The translations under genes were made by a program, and so were the position numbers. The notes below the pieces were generated by a model. It was given only the letters and a program-made list of their open reading frames with translations, searched no databases and had not been told where the DNA came from. From assembly GCA_030697705.1 (NCBI GenBank), contig JAUYPE010000027.1, forward strand, positions 1 to 36,367: a DNA stretch of 36,367 bases. The letters run 5' to 3'. This stretch comes from a bacterium. Its GTDB lineage: Bacteria > Patescibacteriota > Minisyncoccia > Sungbacterales > HO2-52-23. Below are positions 9,293-18,432 of this stretch, one piece after another; position 1 is the first letter of the stretch, and every line of letters begins with the position of its first letter.

Positions 9293-9351
9293 AGCATGTC
9301 AAAAAATCCTATGCTCTACTGCGATTCCATAATTTCGGTTGCAAATCATGT

Positions 9352-9564
9352 ATGAAAATTACTTATGACAAAGAAGCGGATGCCCTGTATCTTGGCACAG
9401 CTCGAGGAAAGGTGAAAAAAACCGTGCCAGTAAATTCGCGGGTAATCGTTGATATTGGAGAAAAGGGAAAGGTAGTTGGCGTAGAGTTGCTTTTCGTCTC
9501 CGAAAAGATGCCCAAGAAGAGTTTACACTCCGACCTTGTCAAGTCACAGGTCATGGCAAGATAG
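9352..9564 (+). CDS. DUF2283 family protein
   Basis: MKITYDKEADALYLGTARGKVKKTVPVNSRVIVDIGEKGKVVGVELL. Confidence 0.85.
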   Translation: MKITYDKEADALYLGTARGKVKKTVPVNSRVIVDIGEKGKVVGVELLFVSEKMPKKSLHSDLVKSQVMAR

Positions 9565-9775
9565 GCGCATGCCCTTCTGAAATTATGAAAAAATACCTTT
9601 TGGTATTCTTAATGGTAACGATACGAGAAACCCCGCTGATTTTACTGTCGGTTTTCGTGGCTTGAAAAACGGTGGAGGTGCAGGAGACGAGAAAACACAA
9701 AAACAATTTATGGATGGCATCCAGCCCTTTATGAGTGAGTAAATTATCTAACGAGGATAGTCTTTGCTATTCTGC

Positions 9776-10525
9776 ATGTCTGATAATGTTCAAAAAATAA
9801 ATCAACATCTTAGAGATATTCTCGGAGTAGAAAAAGGATATTTTGGTCGTATCTCCACATGGGGACAAAGACCAAATGAATATAAACAGATTGGCTTTGT
9901 TCCGACGGAGGATTTCGAGCCGATACTTTCAAGCATGACAGACGAACAACGGAAAAATCTTGTCATGATAATGACTTATTTTGAGATACATGCTCGTCCG
10001 CTCAAAAATCTTCTGAATGCTCATGAGTCGGAGCAACTTTATAAACTCTATTCGGAAATAGCGTGGTCGCATTTTGCCACGGTTGTGATGTTCGGAATGT
10101 TGGAAGCCGCCACAAAAGGGAAAAAAGGTTTGTGGCTCAGAGGAAAAGGGGCAAAAATCAAGAAATTTTTGGAAGATAATTTACCGCAAGAAACAAAAGA
10201 TAGCGTTGTTCGTCAATATTCTACTGAACAGATTTTCAATCACAAAAAACACGGAACCTTTGGCGAGGTTATCGATCATTTGTGGGGAAATGTGCGAGGC
10301 GATTTCGTGCATGATATTGGACTTGAATCGAAAGGGCTTGAGTATGGGACGCTTATCGGGATGGGAACCAAAGATGACCCGATTCGTAACAAGACTGATG
10401 TACCTATGCCGGAGTGGCTACGATTGACATGGCAAGCAATATTAAATTCTTACGGATACAAAGGTAAACTTGAACATCCGAAATTAAATAGGACAATCGA
10501 GGGAACAATCCAGACCGTGTTATAA
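9776..10525 (+). CDS. Hypothetical protein, possible HEPN-like
   Basis: Mostly helical-looking ORF with Rx4H motif (RGDFVH); neighbours TA genes. Start moved to MSDNVQKINQ. Confidence 0.45.
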   Translation: MSDNVQKINQHLRDILGVEKGYFGRISTWGQRPNEYKQIGFVPTEDFEPILSSMTDEQRKNLVMIMTYFEIHARPLKNLLNAHESEQLYKLYSEIAWSHFATVVMFGMLEAATKGKKGLWLRGKGAKIKKFLEDNLPQETKDSVVRQYSTEQIFNHKKHGTFGEVIDHLWGNVRGDFVHDIGLESKGLEYGTLIGMGTKDDPIRNKTDVPMPEWLRLTWQAILNSYGYKGKLEHPKLNRTIEGTIQTVL

Positions 10526-10593
10526 TTCTCTCCTTATTTAATTGTACATGTTTCCCAATGGGTGGATAGAAAAATGGAGTGGTTGACGGGGGA

Positions 10594-10621
10594 TTGAAAT
10601 TTGTTGCGAGTATGCTACACT
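10594..10621 (+). promoter_or_regulatory. Candidate promoter for hicBA, possibly leaderless
   Basis: TTGAAA-16 nt-TACACT; predicted start about 7 nt downstream coincides with ATG at 10628. Confidence 0.4.
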
Positions 10622-10627
10622 TGCACT

Positions 10628-10990
10628 ATGCAGATTACGAGATCAAAAAATACCAAAGATAAAGGAGTGGTAGAGTATCTTATCTATAAAGAAAAGGACA
10701 AATTCATCGGAGTTTGTCTTACTTTTGATATTATAGAAGAAGGGGATAATCGGGAGAAAGTAATGCAGGATATTTTTGATGCCGCGCAGGTACACCTCCA
10801 GACGGTAATCAGGCACAATCTTCCCGATGAACTGCTCAATAGGTATGCTCCTCAAAAATACTGGAAGAAGTACTTTGATTTTCAACAGGAAATAAAGAAA
10901 CACCATATTGAAAAAATGGTTGCCGATGCCATTCAGCGGGTATACAACCGAAAATCTTTAAATTCTGTCCATGCCAAGACGATTGCATAA
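10628..10990 (+). CDS. hicB: HicB-like antitoxin
   Basis: DKFIGVCLTFDIIEEGDNREKVMQDIFDAAQVHLQTVI partial RNase H-like fold; overlaps hicA by 20 nt. Confidence 0.65.
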   Translation: MQITRSKNTKDKGVVEYLIYKEKDKFIGVCLTFDIIEEGDNREKVMQDIFDAAQVHLQTVIRHNLPDELLNRYAPQKYWKKYFDFQQEIKKHHIEKMVADAIQRVYNRKSLNSVHAKTIA

Positions 10991-11210
10991 TTGGAGTTAT
11001 GAGGATGTTATCGCCTTTCTCAAGGAGAAAGGTTTTTCTTTTTACAATGATCGAAAGGGTTCTCATGAAGCATGGATCAATAAGGAGACGAGTAATATAG
11101 TAGATATAGATTACCATGCAGGAAAATCTTTTCCCTTGCGGACACTTGAAACGATGATTCGGCAATCTGGAATATCAAAGAAAGAATGGATTACATGGGC
11201 GGGGAAGTAA
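10971..11210 (+). CDS. hicA: HicA-like toxin
   Basis: DVIAFLKEKGFSFYNDRKGSHEAWIN...VDIDYHAGKSFPLRTLETMIRQSGISKKEW (dsRBD-like HicA with catalytic His). Confidence 0.85.
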   Translation: MPRRLHNWSYEDVIAFLKEKGFSFYNDRKGSHEAWINKETSNIVDIDYHAGKSFPLRTLETMIRQSGISKKEWITWAGK

Positions 11211-11245
11211 GGTGACGGTGGAATGTGATGGACGGATACGCGGGG

Positions 11246-11274
11246 TTGACGGGGTTCGCCGTCTCGTGTACTAT
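11246..11274 (+). promoter_or_regulatory. Candidate tuf promoter
   Basis: TTGACG-17 nt-TACTAT, about 140 nt upstream of tuf. Confidence 0.65.
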
Positions 11275-11415
11275 GCTGATATTCTCTATTATCCGTAATG
11301 TTCCCCTTCGATTGCGGTAAGTAACGAGCGACAAGGCAGTAGGATTCCCGTCGTTTCTTGGTCGGGATTACAACCCCATGTCGCCTGCCTCTTACCACAT
11401 ATCGTTTTATGCTTT

Positions 11416-12609
11416 ATGGTAGGAAAATTTGAGCGAACCAAGCCGCACGTGAACGTCGGGACGATCGGCCATGTTGACCACGGCAAGACGACCCTGACCG
11501 CCGCCATTACCAACGTCCTCCACCTGAAGGGTTTGCCTTCGCGCGTGGAGTCGGTTAAGGATATTGACAACGCACCTGAAGAAAAAGCTCGCGGGATTAC
11601 GATTGCTTTGCACCACTCGGAGTACGAGACGGAGAAGCGCCACTACGCGCACATTGATGCGCCGGGACATGCGGACTATATCAAGAACATGATCACCGGT
11701 GCCGCGCAGATGGACGGCGCGATTTTGGTTGTCTCGGCGACGGATGGCCCGATGCCCCAGACGCGCGAGCACATTTTGCTTGCTCATCAGGTAGGCGTGC
11801 CGAATATTGTTGTCTTTCTCAATAAATGCGACGCGGTGGATGATCCGGAGCTTATTGACTTGGTGGAGGCGGAGGTGCGTGAACTTTTGAAAAAGTACAG
11901 TTTTCCGGGCGATGAAATTCCAGTTATTCGCGGTTCGGCATTAAAGGCGCTGGAAGCAAAGTCCATGGATGATGAATGGGCGAAGAAAGTCGCCGAGCTT
12001 ACGGACGCGATTGACTCCTATATTCCCGATCCGGTGCGCGATATTGATAAGCCGTTCCTCATGCCGATTGAGGATGTCTTCTCCATTGAAGGACGCGGAA
12101 CGGTCGTAACCGGTCGTATTGAGCGAGGGAAGGTTAAAGTTAACGAAGAAATTGAAATTGTCGGTTTGCGCGATACGCAAAAGACGATCGTGACGGGCAT
12201 TGAGATGTTCAATAAATCTCTTGATGAGGGTATGGCGGGGGACAACGCAGGTATCCTTTTGCGCGGTCTTAAGAAAGAAGATGTTGAGCGCGGACAGGTG
12301 ATCGCCAAGCCGGGTTCTGTTACGCCCCACACCGAATTTGAGTCCGAGGTCTACATCCTGACCAAAGAAGAAGGAGGTCGGCATACGCCGTTTTTTGCTG
12401 GCTACAAGCCGCAATTTTATCTCCGCACGACCGATGTGACGGGCGAGGTGACGCTTCCCGCCGGAACGGAGATGGTTATGCCGGGTGATACCATTACCTT
12501 TACCGTCAAGCTTATCGTTCCCGTCGCGCTTGAGGATCGCCAGCGTTTTGCGCTTCGCGAAGGGGGCAAGACGGTGGGTGCCGGAGTAGTCACAAAAATA
12601 CTAAAATAA
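11416..12609 (+). CDS. tuf: Elongation factor Tu
   Basis: [67 protein letters not shown]-terminal VVTKILK. Confidence 0.99.
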   Translation: MVGKFERTKPHVNVGTIGHVDHGKTTLTAAITNVLHLKGLPSRVESVKDIDNAPEEKARGITIALHHSEYETEKRHYAHIDAPGHADYIKNMITGAAQMDGAILVVSATDGPMPQTREHILLAHQVGVPNIVVFLNKCDAVDDPELIDLVEAEVRELLKKYSFPGDEIPVIRGSALKALEAKSMDDEWAKKVAELTDAIDSYIPDPVRDIDKPFLMPIEDVFSIEGRGTVVTGRIERGKVKVNEEIEIVGLRDTQKTIVTGIEMFNKSLDEGMAGDNAGILLRGLKKEDVERGQVIAKPGSVTPHTEFESEVYILTKEEGGRHTPFFAGYKPQFYLRTTDVTGEVTLPAGTEMVMPGDTITFTVKLIVPVALEDRQRFALREGGKTVGAGVVTKILK

Positions 12610-12670
12610 ATGCTAAATGCCGAATGCTAAAAAGTTATTTATAATTTAGCGTTTGTAATTCAGCATTTTC
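12606..12670 (+). repeat. Intergenic imperfect palindrome (AATGCTGAAT type)
   Basis: aaataaatgctaaatgccgaatgct ... ttatttataatttagcgtttgtaattcagcattt. Confidence 0.7.
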
Positions 12671-12679
12671 TCTCGTTCC

Positions 12680-13018
12680 TTGGCAACACACAAAACAACT
12701 GAAGTAGAGATAGTACCGCGGCTCCGCATTCGCGTGCGGGCGTATGATGCAAAAATCATAGATAACTCGGTACGCCAGATCGTGGACACCGCGGTACGCA
12801 ACGGCGCCGAGGTGGTGGGGCCGGTGCCGCTCCCCACCGAGATTCACAAGTACACCGTGAACCGCTCCAGTTTTGTGCACAAAAACGCGCGCGAGCAATT
12901 TGAAATGCGCGTGCACAAGCGCCTTATTGACATCTTGAATCCGGCCGCCAAGACGGTGAATGCGCTGACGAATTTGAATCTTCCCGCAGGCGTGGACATT
13001 GAGGTGAAGATGACATAG
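12680..13018 (+). CDS. rpsJ: Ribosomal protein S10 (TTG start)
   Basis: [25 protein letters not shown]...[39 protein letters not shown]. Confidence 0.97.
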   Translation: MATHKTTEVEIVPRLRIRVRAYDAKIIDNSVRQIVDTAVRNGAEVVGPVPLPTEIHKYTVNRSSFVHKNAREQFEMRVHKRLIDILNPAAKTVNALTNLNLPAGVDIEVKMT

Positions 13019-13027
13019 GATACGCAT

Positions 13028-13306
13028 ATGGCGAAACAGCTCAGAACAAGCACAAAGAGTGATGGGTTGCTTACGCAGGGGTATTTGGATGCGCGGCTCA
13101 CGCTACTAGAGACGAGTGTAAAGGAAGATTTGCGGGAGGAGATGCGCGGACAGACGGCAAAAGTGCTACAAGCAGTAGACAAAATAGTGAGCGGGTTTGA
13201 CAGGAAAGAGAAGGAAGGGGCGGCACATACTCTGCTTCACAAGCGGCACACGGATCGGATTGATGAACATGAGAAACGAATTAATAAGTTGGAGCAGGTG
13301 AGGTAA
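13028..13306 (+). CDS. Small coiled-coil hypothetical protein inserted between rpsJ and rplC
   Basis: LTQGYLDARLTLLETSVKEDLREEMRGQTAKVLQAVDKIV...RTDRIDEHEKRINKLEQ-like heptads. Confidence 0.6.
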   Translation: MAKQLRTSTKSDGLLTQGYLDARLTLLETSVKEDLREEMRGQTAKVLQAVDKIVSGFDRKEKEGAAHTLLHKRHTDRIDEHEKRINKLEQVR

Positions 13307-13396
13307 ATAAAACTCCTTGCCTTAAGGAGGATGTGGTGAGATTTTTTGTCTGGTCTTGCGATGCCGGGCGTCCCGGTTTTTTTATTGCATAGAATT

Positions 13397-14020
13397 ATGA
13401 AGTGCATTCTGGGAGAAAAAATAGGCATGACGCAGGTGTTTAATCAAGCGCGGGATGTCGTGCCTGTGACGCTCGTGCGGGTCATGCCAAATACCGTTCT
13501 GGACATCCGTACACCGAAGCGCGACGGCTATGCCGCCGTCCAGTTGGGTATGGGCGTGCGAAAAGTGCAGCGCATCGCCAAACCCCAGCGCGGGCACTTT
13601 AAGGAATTAGGTAATTTTAAAAAGGTACGGGAGTTCAGAGTGCAGGAACAGCCAACAGCCAACAGCCAACGGTTAAAGCGAGGGGACATCATTAATGCAT
13701 GTGTTTTTTCGGAAGGCGATAGAGTGCAGGTGAGCGGGGTGTCAAAATCAAAAGGATTTCAGGGTGTGGTGAAGCGGCATAATTTCCGTGGCGCGCCCGG
13801 TTCGCACGGGACGAAGCACGCGCATCGCCAGCCCGGCTCCATCGGCGCGACCTGGCCCCAGCGCGTCGTCAAAGGACGGCGCATGGCGGGACGGATGGGC
13901 GGGGAGCGTATAAGCGTGCGGAACTTGAAAATTGAAAGAATTGATGCCACGAATGGTATTGTCGCAATTACGGGTGCCGTGCCGGGGAGGCGGGGGACAT
14001 TGCTTGAAATCAGAGGATAA
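13397..14020 (+). CDS. rplC: Ribosomal protein L3
   Basis: MKCILGEKIGMTQVF...VSGVSKSKGFQGVVKRHNFRGAPGSHGTKHAHRQPGSIG. Confidence 0.97.
   Translation: MKCILGEKIGMTQVFNQARDVVPVTLVRVMPNTVLDIRTPKRDGYAAVQLGMGVRKVQRIAKPQRGHFKELGNFKKVREFRVQEQPTANSQRLKRGDIINACVFSEGDRVQVSGVSKSKGFQGVVKRHNFRGAPGSHGTKHAHRQPGSIGATWPQRVVKGRRMAGRMGGERISVRNLKIERIDATNGIVAITGAVPGRRGTLLEIRG
13650..13670 (+). repeat. 3x heptamer (agccaac) tandem repeat inside rplC
   Basis: agccaac|agccaac|agccaac, identical in unit and copy number to fusA 6792..6812. Confidence 0.95.
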
Positions 14021-14022
14021 AA

Positions 14023-14053
14023 AAATCCTGGCAGTGCGAGGCGCAGTGCCAGG
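14023..14053 (-). terminator. Intrinsic terminator-like hairpin, minus-strand oriented
   Basis: cctggcagtgcg-agg-cgcagtgccagg near-palindrome; on the minus strand followed by ATTTTTTTA. Confidence 0.6.
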
Positions 14054-14076
14054 AAGACAATGGATGTTGATGGAGA

Positions 14077-14217
14077 TCAGGGGGTTGGTTCACATTCTCC
14101 GATAAATCGCACGAGACCCGTTTCTTCGTTGATGACCACAAGACATTTTTTGGGTTGAGCGATTGTAGAATCGATTTTTTCTGGCGAGGGAACATGGTCT
14201 CCACAACCGACTATCAA
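14077..14217 (-). CDS. Candidate minus-strand mini-ORF, lipoprotein-like remnant
   Basis: (TTG)IVGCGDHVPSPEKIDSTIAQPKKCLVVINEETGLVRFIGECEPTP*; IVGC lipobox-like motif; no ATG start found. Confidence 0.35.
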   Translation of the reverse strand: MIVGCGDHVPSPEKIDSTIAQPKKCLVVINEETGLVRFIGECEPTP

Positions 14218-14228
14218 CAGTGATACTT

Positions 14229-14882
14229 ATGCAAGTCAAGGTGTACAATTCTGAAGGCATGGAAACGGAAACGACGATGGAGCTTCCCAGCGGCGTGTTT
14301 GGCTTGCCATGGAACGGGGATCTCGTGCATCAGGTTGTCACAAGCCAGCTTGCCAACATGCGGCCGCAGGTGGCGCATGTGAAGCACCGCGCGGAGGTGA
14401 GGGGTGGGGGCAAAAAGCCGTGGCGTCAAAAAGGAACGGGGCGCGCGCGGCACGGATCTATCCGCTCGCCGATTTGGCGCAAAGGTGGCGTGACGCACGG
14501 GCCGACGAAGGAGCGCAATACGGATAAGAAAATCAACAAAAAAGCGGCGAAGCGCGCCCTTTTTACCGTACTCTCGGCGAAAGCAAAAGACCATGAGGTT
14601 GTGGTTGTGGACGCCCTTAATTTTGCGAGTGCCAAGACGAAACACGCAGCGATTTTTATGAAGAATATTGCAGGCAATGATATGATGGCGCGGATGAAAA
14701 AAGGAAATGGCGTCTTGGTCGCTTTGTCCGAGACGAGCAGAGAGACGCGCCGCGCTCTCCGTAATATTCCCTTCGTCGGGATTGACGAGGCGCGCAATCT
14801 GACCGCATGGGAGGCGCTTCAGTACAAGTTTATTATGTTTCCGAAATCCGCAATTGAAAATTTGGCAAAAGAAGCTTCGTAA
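14229..14882 (+). CDS. rplD: Ribosomal protein L4
   Basis: HRAEVRGGGKKPWRQKGTGRARHGSIRSPIWRKGGVTHGPTKER. Confidence 0.97.
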   Translation: MQVKVYNSEGMETETTMELPSGVFGLPWNGDLVHQVVTSQLANMRPQVAHVKHRAEVRGGGKKPWRQKGTGRARHGSIRSPIWRKGGVTHGPTKERNTDKKINKKAAKRALFTVLSAKAKDHEVVVVDALNFASAKTKHAAIFMKNIAGNDMMARMKKGNGVLVALSETSRETRRALRNIPFVGIDEARNLTAWEALQYKFIMFPKSAIENLAKEAS

Positions 14883-14937
14883 CTATTTTGAGTGTTCCGC
14901 AACACGGCGGAACGATCCAAGCGGTTACGAAGTTTTT
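14875..14937 (+). terminator. Nested hairpin with U-tract between rplD and rplW (attenuator/terminator candidate)
   Basis: cttcgtaac...gttacgaag outer stem, gttccgc-aacacg-gcggaac inner stem, then TTTTT. Confidence 0.45.
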
Positions 14938-14952
14938 GATTAAGAAAATCGT

Positions 14953-15345
14953 ATGGCATTATTCAGCAGAATAAAAAAAGAAGAGCAAGGTGCGGATCAA
15001 ACTACGACGACCTACACTAAAAAAGTCCACTCACCGCGGGCGGCTCGGTCGGTTGTGGAAAAAAGCGAGCGGCGGCCAGCGACGCTGGTTTTGCTTCCCC
15101 ATCTGACGGAAAAAACGTCCGCTGGTGCGGCGCGGCGGCACTATACATTTCGTGTTGACGAGGGGGTGAACAAGCCCCAGGTAAAACGCGCTGTGGAAGG
15201 GGAGTTCGGGGTTACGGTCACACAGGTGCGGATGGCGAATATGCCGGATAAGATGCTCCGGCGCGGTAAGCAGACCGGCTGGAGGGCGGGGCTTAAAAAA
15301 GCGACCGTCACACTCGCCGAGGGGCAGGCAATTGAGATACCGTAG
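14953..15345 (+). CDS. rplW: Ribosomal protein L23 with N-terminal extension
   Basis: LVLLPHLTEKTSAGAARRHYTFRVDEGVNKPQVKRAVEGEFGVTVTQVRMANMPDK. Confidence 0.93.
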   Translation: MALFSRIKKEEQGADQTTTTYTKKVHSPRAARSVVEKSERRPATLVLLPHLTEKTSAGAARRHYTFRVDEGVNKPQVKRAVEGEFGVTVTQVRMANMPDKMLRRGKQTGWRAGLKKATVTLAEGQAIEIP

Positions 15346-15472
15346 AAATTATAAATGCAGAATGATAAAAAAATGATAAATTACAAATGCTGAATGCAGA
15401 AGGGTAGGTAATTATGACATACATGCCACTCATAATTCTTCATTTATCATTTTGCATTTATCCTTTTCTCGT
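15343..15472 (+). repeat. Intergenic palindrome (AATGCTGAATGATAAAT type)
   Basis: gaaattataaatgcagaatgataaaa... / ...ataattcttcatttatcattttgcatttatcc. Confidence 0.75.
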
Positions 15473-16303
15473 ATGAAATCCTTTCATCCTACAACTCATT
15501 CGCGGCGGCACATGGAGATGGTGGAGTTTAAAAAAACGCTCACTGCTAGCGAGCCCTATAAACCCCTTACGGGAGGGCGCCAGCGCCATGTGGGTCGGAA
15601 CCGGTTCGGCAGAATTACCACGCGGCACAAGGGAGGCGGGGTAAAGCGCCTCTGGCGCGCGATTGACTTCCGCTATGACAAACGCGACATGCCAGCGCGT
15701 GTTATTTCGCTTGAATATGATCCTAACCGCACGAGTTTTATCGCCCTTATCCAGTATCGCGACGGCGAACGCCGCTATGTTCTGGCGCCGCAGGGGATTG
15801 CCGTGGGTGGGGAGGTACTGACTTCCGAGAATGCGCCGCTGGAAGCGGGCAATCGGGTACCCTTGAAGAAAGTTCCCGTTGGTGTCATGGTATATAACAT
15901 TGAGCTTGAGCTTGGGCACGGCGCGGTCTTGGTCCGTTCCGCCGGCGTGGGTGCGACGGTGCTTGCGCAGGAGGGAGCGTTTACGAATGTTGCTCTGCCT
16001 TCGCGCGAGGTGCGCCGTGTGCATGCGGAGAACTGGGCGTGTATCGGCTTACTCTCCAATCCGGAGCAGGGACTTATGCACATCGGGAAGGCGGGGCGTT
16101 CGCGGCGCATGGGCATCCGCCCGTCGGTGCGCGGTTCGGCGATGAACCCGGTTGACCATCCGCACGGTGGCGGTGAGGGGCGCACGCTCATAGGTCGGCG
16201 GCGCGGTCCGGCGACGCCATGGGGGAAGCCAGCACGTGGTGTCAAGACGCGCGGACCAAAAAAGCGCTCCAGTAAATATATTTTGCAGGGAAGAAAGAAA
16301 TAA
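15473..16303 (+). CDS. rplB: Ribosomal protein L2
   Basis: GRQRHVGRNRFGRITTRHKGGGVKRLWRAIDF...GSAMNPVDHPHGGGEGRTLIGRRRGPATPWGKPARGVKTR. Confidence 0.98.
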   Translation: MKSFHPTTHSRRHMEMVEFKKTLTASEPYKPLTGGRQRHVGRNRFGRITTRHKGGGVKRLWRAIDFRYDKRDMPARVISLEYDPNRTSFIALIQYRDGERRYVLAPQGIAVGGEVLTSENAPLEAGNRVPLKKVPVGVMVYNIELELGHGAVLVRSAGVGATVLAQEGAFTNVALPSREVRRVHAENWACIGLLSNPEQGLMHIGKAGRSRRMGIRPSVRGSAMNPVDHPHGGGEGRTLIGRRRGPATPWGKPARGVKTRGPKKRSSKYILQGRKK

Positions 16304-16305
16304 AG

Positions 16306-16380
16306 AGTAGTGGGTGGTGAGTAGTTGGTAGAAAGAGTATCGGTTATTGAATCTGAATTCTCTACCCACTACAAACTGAA
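16306..16380 (+). repeat. Intergenic repeat variant (gtagtgggt ... acccactac)
   Basis: agtagtgggtggtgagtagttggtag ... ctctacccactac. Confidence 0.6.
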
Positions 16381-16384
16381 AACT

Positions 16385-16705
16385 ATGCCACGAAGTCTGA
16401 AAAAAGGTCCCTATGTGCATCCGTCGGTGATGAAGCATCTGCGCCGCGCGACTCCCGGCGGGCGGACGGTTATCAAGACGTGGTCGCGCTCCTCAACTAT
16501 TACTCCCGAGATGATAGGTTTTGTCTTCGGTGTGCATAACGGCCGGGCATTTATTGAGGTGAAGGTGATGGAAGATATGGTCGGTCATAAGTTCGGTGAG
16601 TTTGCACCGACGCGCAAATTCATCCGTCACGGCGGAAAAATGCAGCGGGACATTGAGCAGAAAGGTACGGCGCCCGCCGCCGCTCCGGCTCCGGCGAAGA
16701 AATAA
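16385..16705 (+). CDS. rpsS: Ribosomal protein S19
   Basis: MPRSLKKGPYVHPSVMKHLRRA...TWSRSSTITPEMIGFVFGVHNGRAFIEVKVMEDMVGHKFGEFAPTRKF. Confidence 0.97.
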   Translation: MPRSLKKGPYVHPSVMKHLRRATPGGRTVIKTWSRSSTITPEMIGFVFGVHNGRAFIEVKVMEDMVGHKFGEFAPTRKFIRHGGKMQRDIEQKGTAPAAAPAPAKK

Positions 16706-16722
16706 TATTTTATTTTTTGAAT

Positions 16723-16768
16723 CTTTTCCGCCAAAGACGGATTCGCCTCCGGCGAAAAACTTTTAAAC
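16723..16768 (+). repeat. GC-rich palindromic element followed by CTTTTAAAC
   Basis: ttttccgccaaagacggattcgcctccggcgaaaaacttttaaactc; same architecture at 22194..22240. Confidence 0.6.
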
Positions 16769-16775
16769 TCGTCCT

Positions 16776-17306
16776 ATGGAAGCTCGTCTCCGCCATCTTC
16801 GCCTCGCTCCCCGCAAAGTCCGCCTTATCGCGGATGTTGTTCGCGGTATGGATGTCGGGCGCGCATTGCTTGAACTTGATCACACGCCCAATCGTCCTGC
16901 GACGCCGCTTGCAAAACTCCTCCGTTCCGCGATCGCCAATGCGGGGAATAACTTTCAAGTTGATGAGAAGGGGTTGTATGTGCGGGAGATCCGTGTGGAC
17001 GGCGGACCGGTATTGAAGCGCATGCGCCCGCGCGCCATGGGACGCGGCGCGACGATTCGTCACCGTACGAGCCATGTTACCATTATCCTTGCCGTGCGCG
17101 GAGCGGGCGGCGAAGCGACTCCCGCGAAAATGCCGGTGCGAGGTGGACACCAAGGATCGGTGCGTATGGTGCATGCCGACGAGGTGCGCGGTTCTGCCGG
17201 CGGACGCGACCGTATGGGCGGGTCGGAAAGTAATACTCGCACAGGTGGGAAGACACAGAAGCCGCAGGGATCCGTTCGTCGAATTTTTCAACGCAAGGCA
17301 ATCTAG
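16776..17306 (+). CDS. rplV: Ribosomal protein L22 with C-terminal extension
   Basis: LRHLRLAPRKVRLIADVVRGMDVGRALLEL...IRVDGGPVLKRMRPRAMGRGATIRHRTSHVTIIL. Confidence 0.96.
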   Translation: MEARLRHLRLAPRKVRLIADVVRGMDVGRALLELDHTPNRPATPLAKLLRSAIANAGNNFQVDEKGLYVREIRVDGGPVLKRMRPRAMGRGATIRHRTSHVTIILAVRGAGGEATPAKMPVRGGHQGSVRMVHADEVRGSAGGRDRMGGSESNTRTGGKTQKPQGSVRRIFQRKAI

Positions 17307-17315
17307 ATCATCATT

Positions 17316-18002
17316 ATGACGCATCGCGTACATCCTTTTATTTTTCGCATCGGACAGGGGACGGCATGGAAGTCCCGCTGGTTTACTATGAGAAAATTTC
17401 CCGAGTATCTGCGCGAGGACGCTGTTTTGCGCGCATGGCTGGAGAAGCAACTTCGCGCGACGCATGTGGAGGTAGTGGAGCTGGAACGCTCGCCGCAGGT
17501 ACTGCACGTGATTATTAAAACCGCGCGCCCCGGGCTTATCATCGGTGCGGGTGGTGCGGGAGCGGAACGACTGAAAGAAGATATTAAGAAGCAGATTGCG
17601 AAACTCTGGCGGCGCTATAAGATGGTGCCTGAGAAGCGCGAGGTACGGCTGACGATTGAGGAGGTGCGTTCGCCCGAAACCCACGCGGCGATTGCTGCCC
17701 AAATGATCGTGGAAGATATTGAGAAGCGCCTGCCGTTCCGGCGCATTATTAAACAGTCGTTGGAAAAGATTTCCACTGCGCGCGATGTGGAGGGCGTCAA
17801 GATAGCCCTCAAGGGTCGTTTGGACGGTGCGGAAATGGCGCGCTACGAATGGGCGAAAAAAGGGCGCATCCCGCTCCAGACCATCCGTGCGAATATTGAC
17901 TATGCCGAGAAGACGGCGTTTACCGCATACGGCACCGTTGGTGTGAAGGTATGGATTTATAAAGGAGACGTTTTTGAAGGCGAAATGGAAAGCAAGGTTT
18001 AA
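17316..18002 (+). CDS. rpsC: Ribosomal protein S3
   Basis: MTHRVHPFIFRIGQGTAWKSRWF...KTARPGLIIGAGG KH-domain region; C-terminal GTVGVKVWIYKGD. Confidence 0.97.
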   Translation: MTHRVHPFIFRIGQGTAWKSRWFTMRKFPEYLREDAVLRAWLEKQLRATHVEVVELERSPQVLHVIIKTARPGLIIGAGGAGAERLKEDIKKQIAKLWRRYKMVPEKREVRLTIEEVRSPETHAAIAAQMIVEDIEKRLPFRRIIKQSLEKISTARDVEGVKIALKGRLDGAEMARYEWAKKGRIPLQTIRANIDYAEKTAFTAYGTVGVKVWIYKGDVFEGEMESKV

Positions 18003-18026
18003 ATATTTAAACTTTTAAATGTTTCT

Positions 18027-18431
18027 ATGTTGCAGCCGAAGAAGGTAAAACATCGCAAGTGGCAACGTGGCAGGAGTCGCGGTATAGAACGGCGCGGCGC
18101 GGAACTTGCGTTCGGTTCGTTCGGTTTGAAATCGCTTGAGGCGTGCTGGGTTACCGCACGCCAGATTGAGGCGGCTCGCCGTGCGATTACCGGTCATATT
18201 GAGCGTGGCGGAAAGGTATGGATCCGGATCTTTCCCGACAAACCGATTACGAAAAAGCCGCCGGAGGTAACATTGGGCGGCGGCAAGGGATCGGTTGACC
18301 ACTATGTGGCGCCGGTAAAGCCCGGGCGGATTCTCTTTGAAATGGACGGTGTTCCTCTCGCAGTCGCCGCGGAGGCGATGCGCCTTGCCGCGCATAAATT
18401 ACCGGTCAAAACCCGCTTTATTTCCAAATAA
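18027..18431 (+). CDS. rplP: Ribosomal protein L16
   Basis: [19 protein letters not shown]...[47 protein letters not shown]. Confidence 0.98.
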   Translation: MLQPKKVKHRKWQRGRSRGIERRGAELAFGSFGLKSLEACWVTARQIEAARRAITGHIERGGKVWIRIFPDKPITKKPPEVTLGGGKGSVDHYVAPVKPGRILFEMDGVPLAVAAEAMRLAAHKLPVKTRFISK

Positions 18432-18432
18432 T

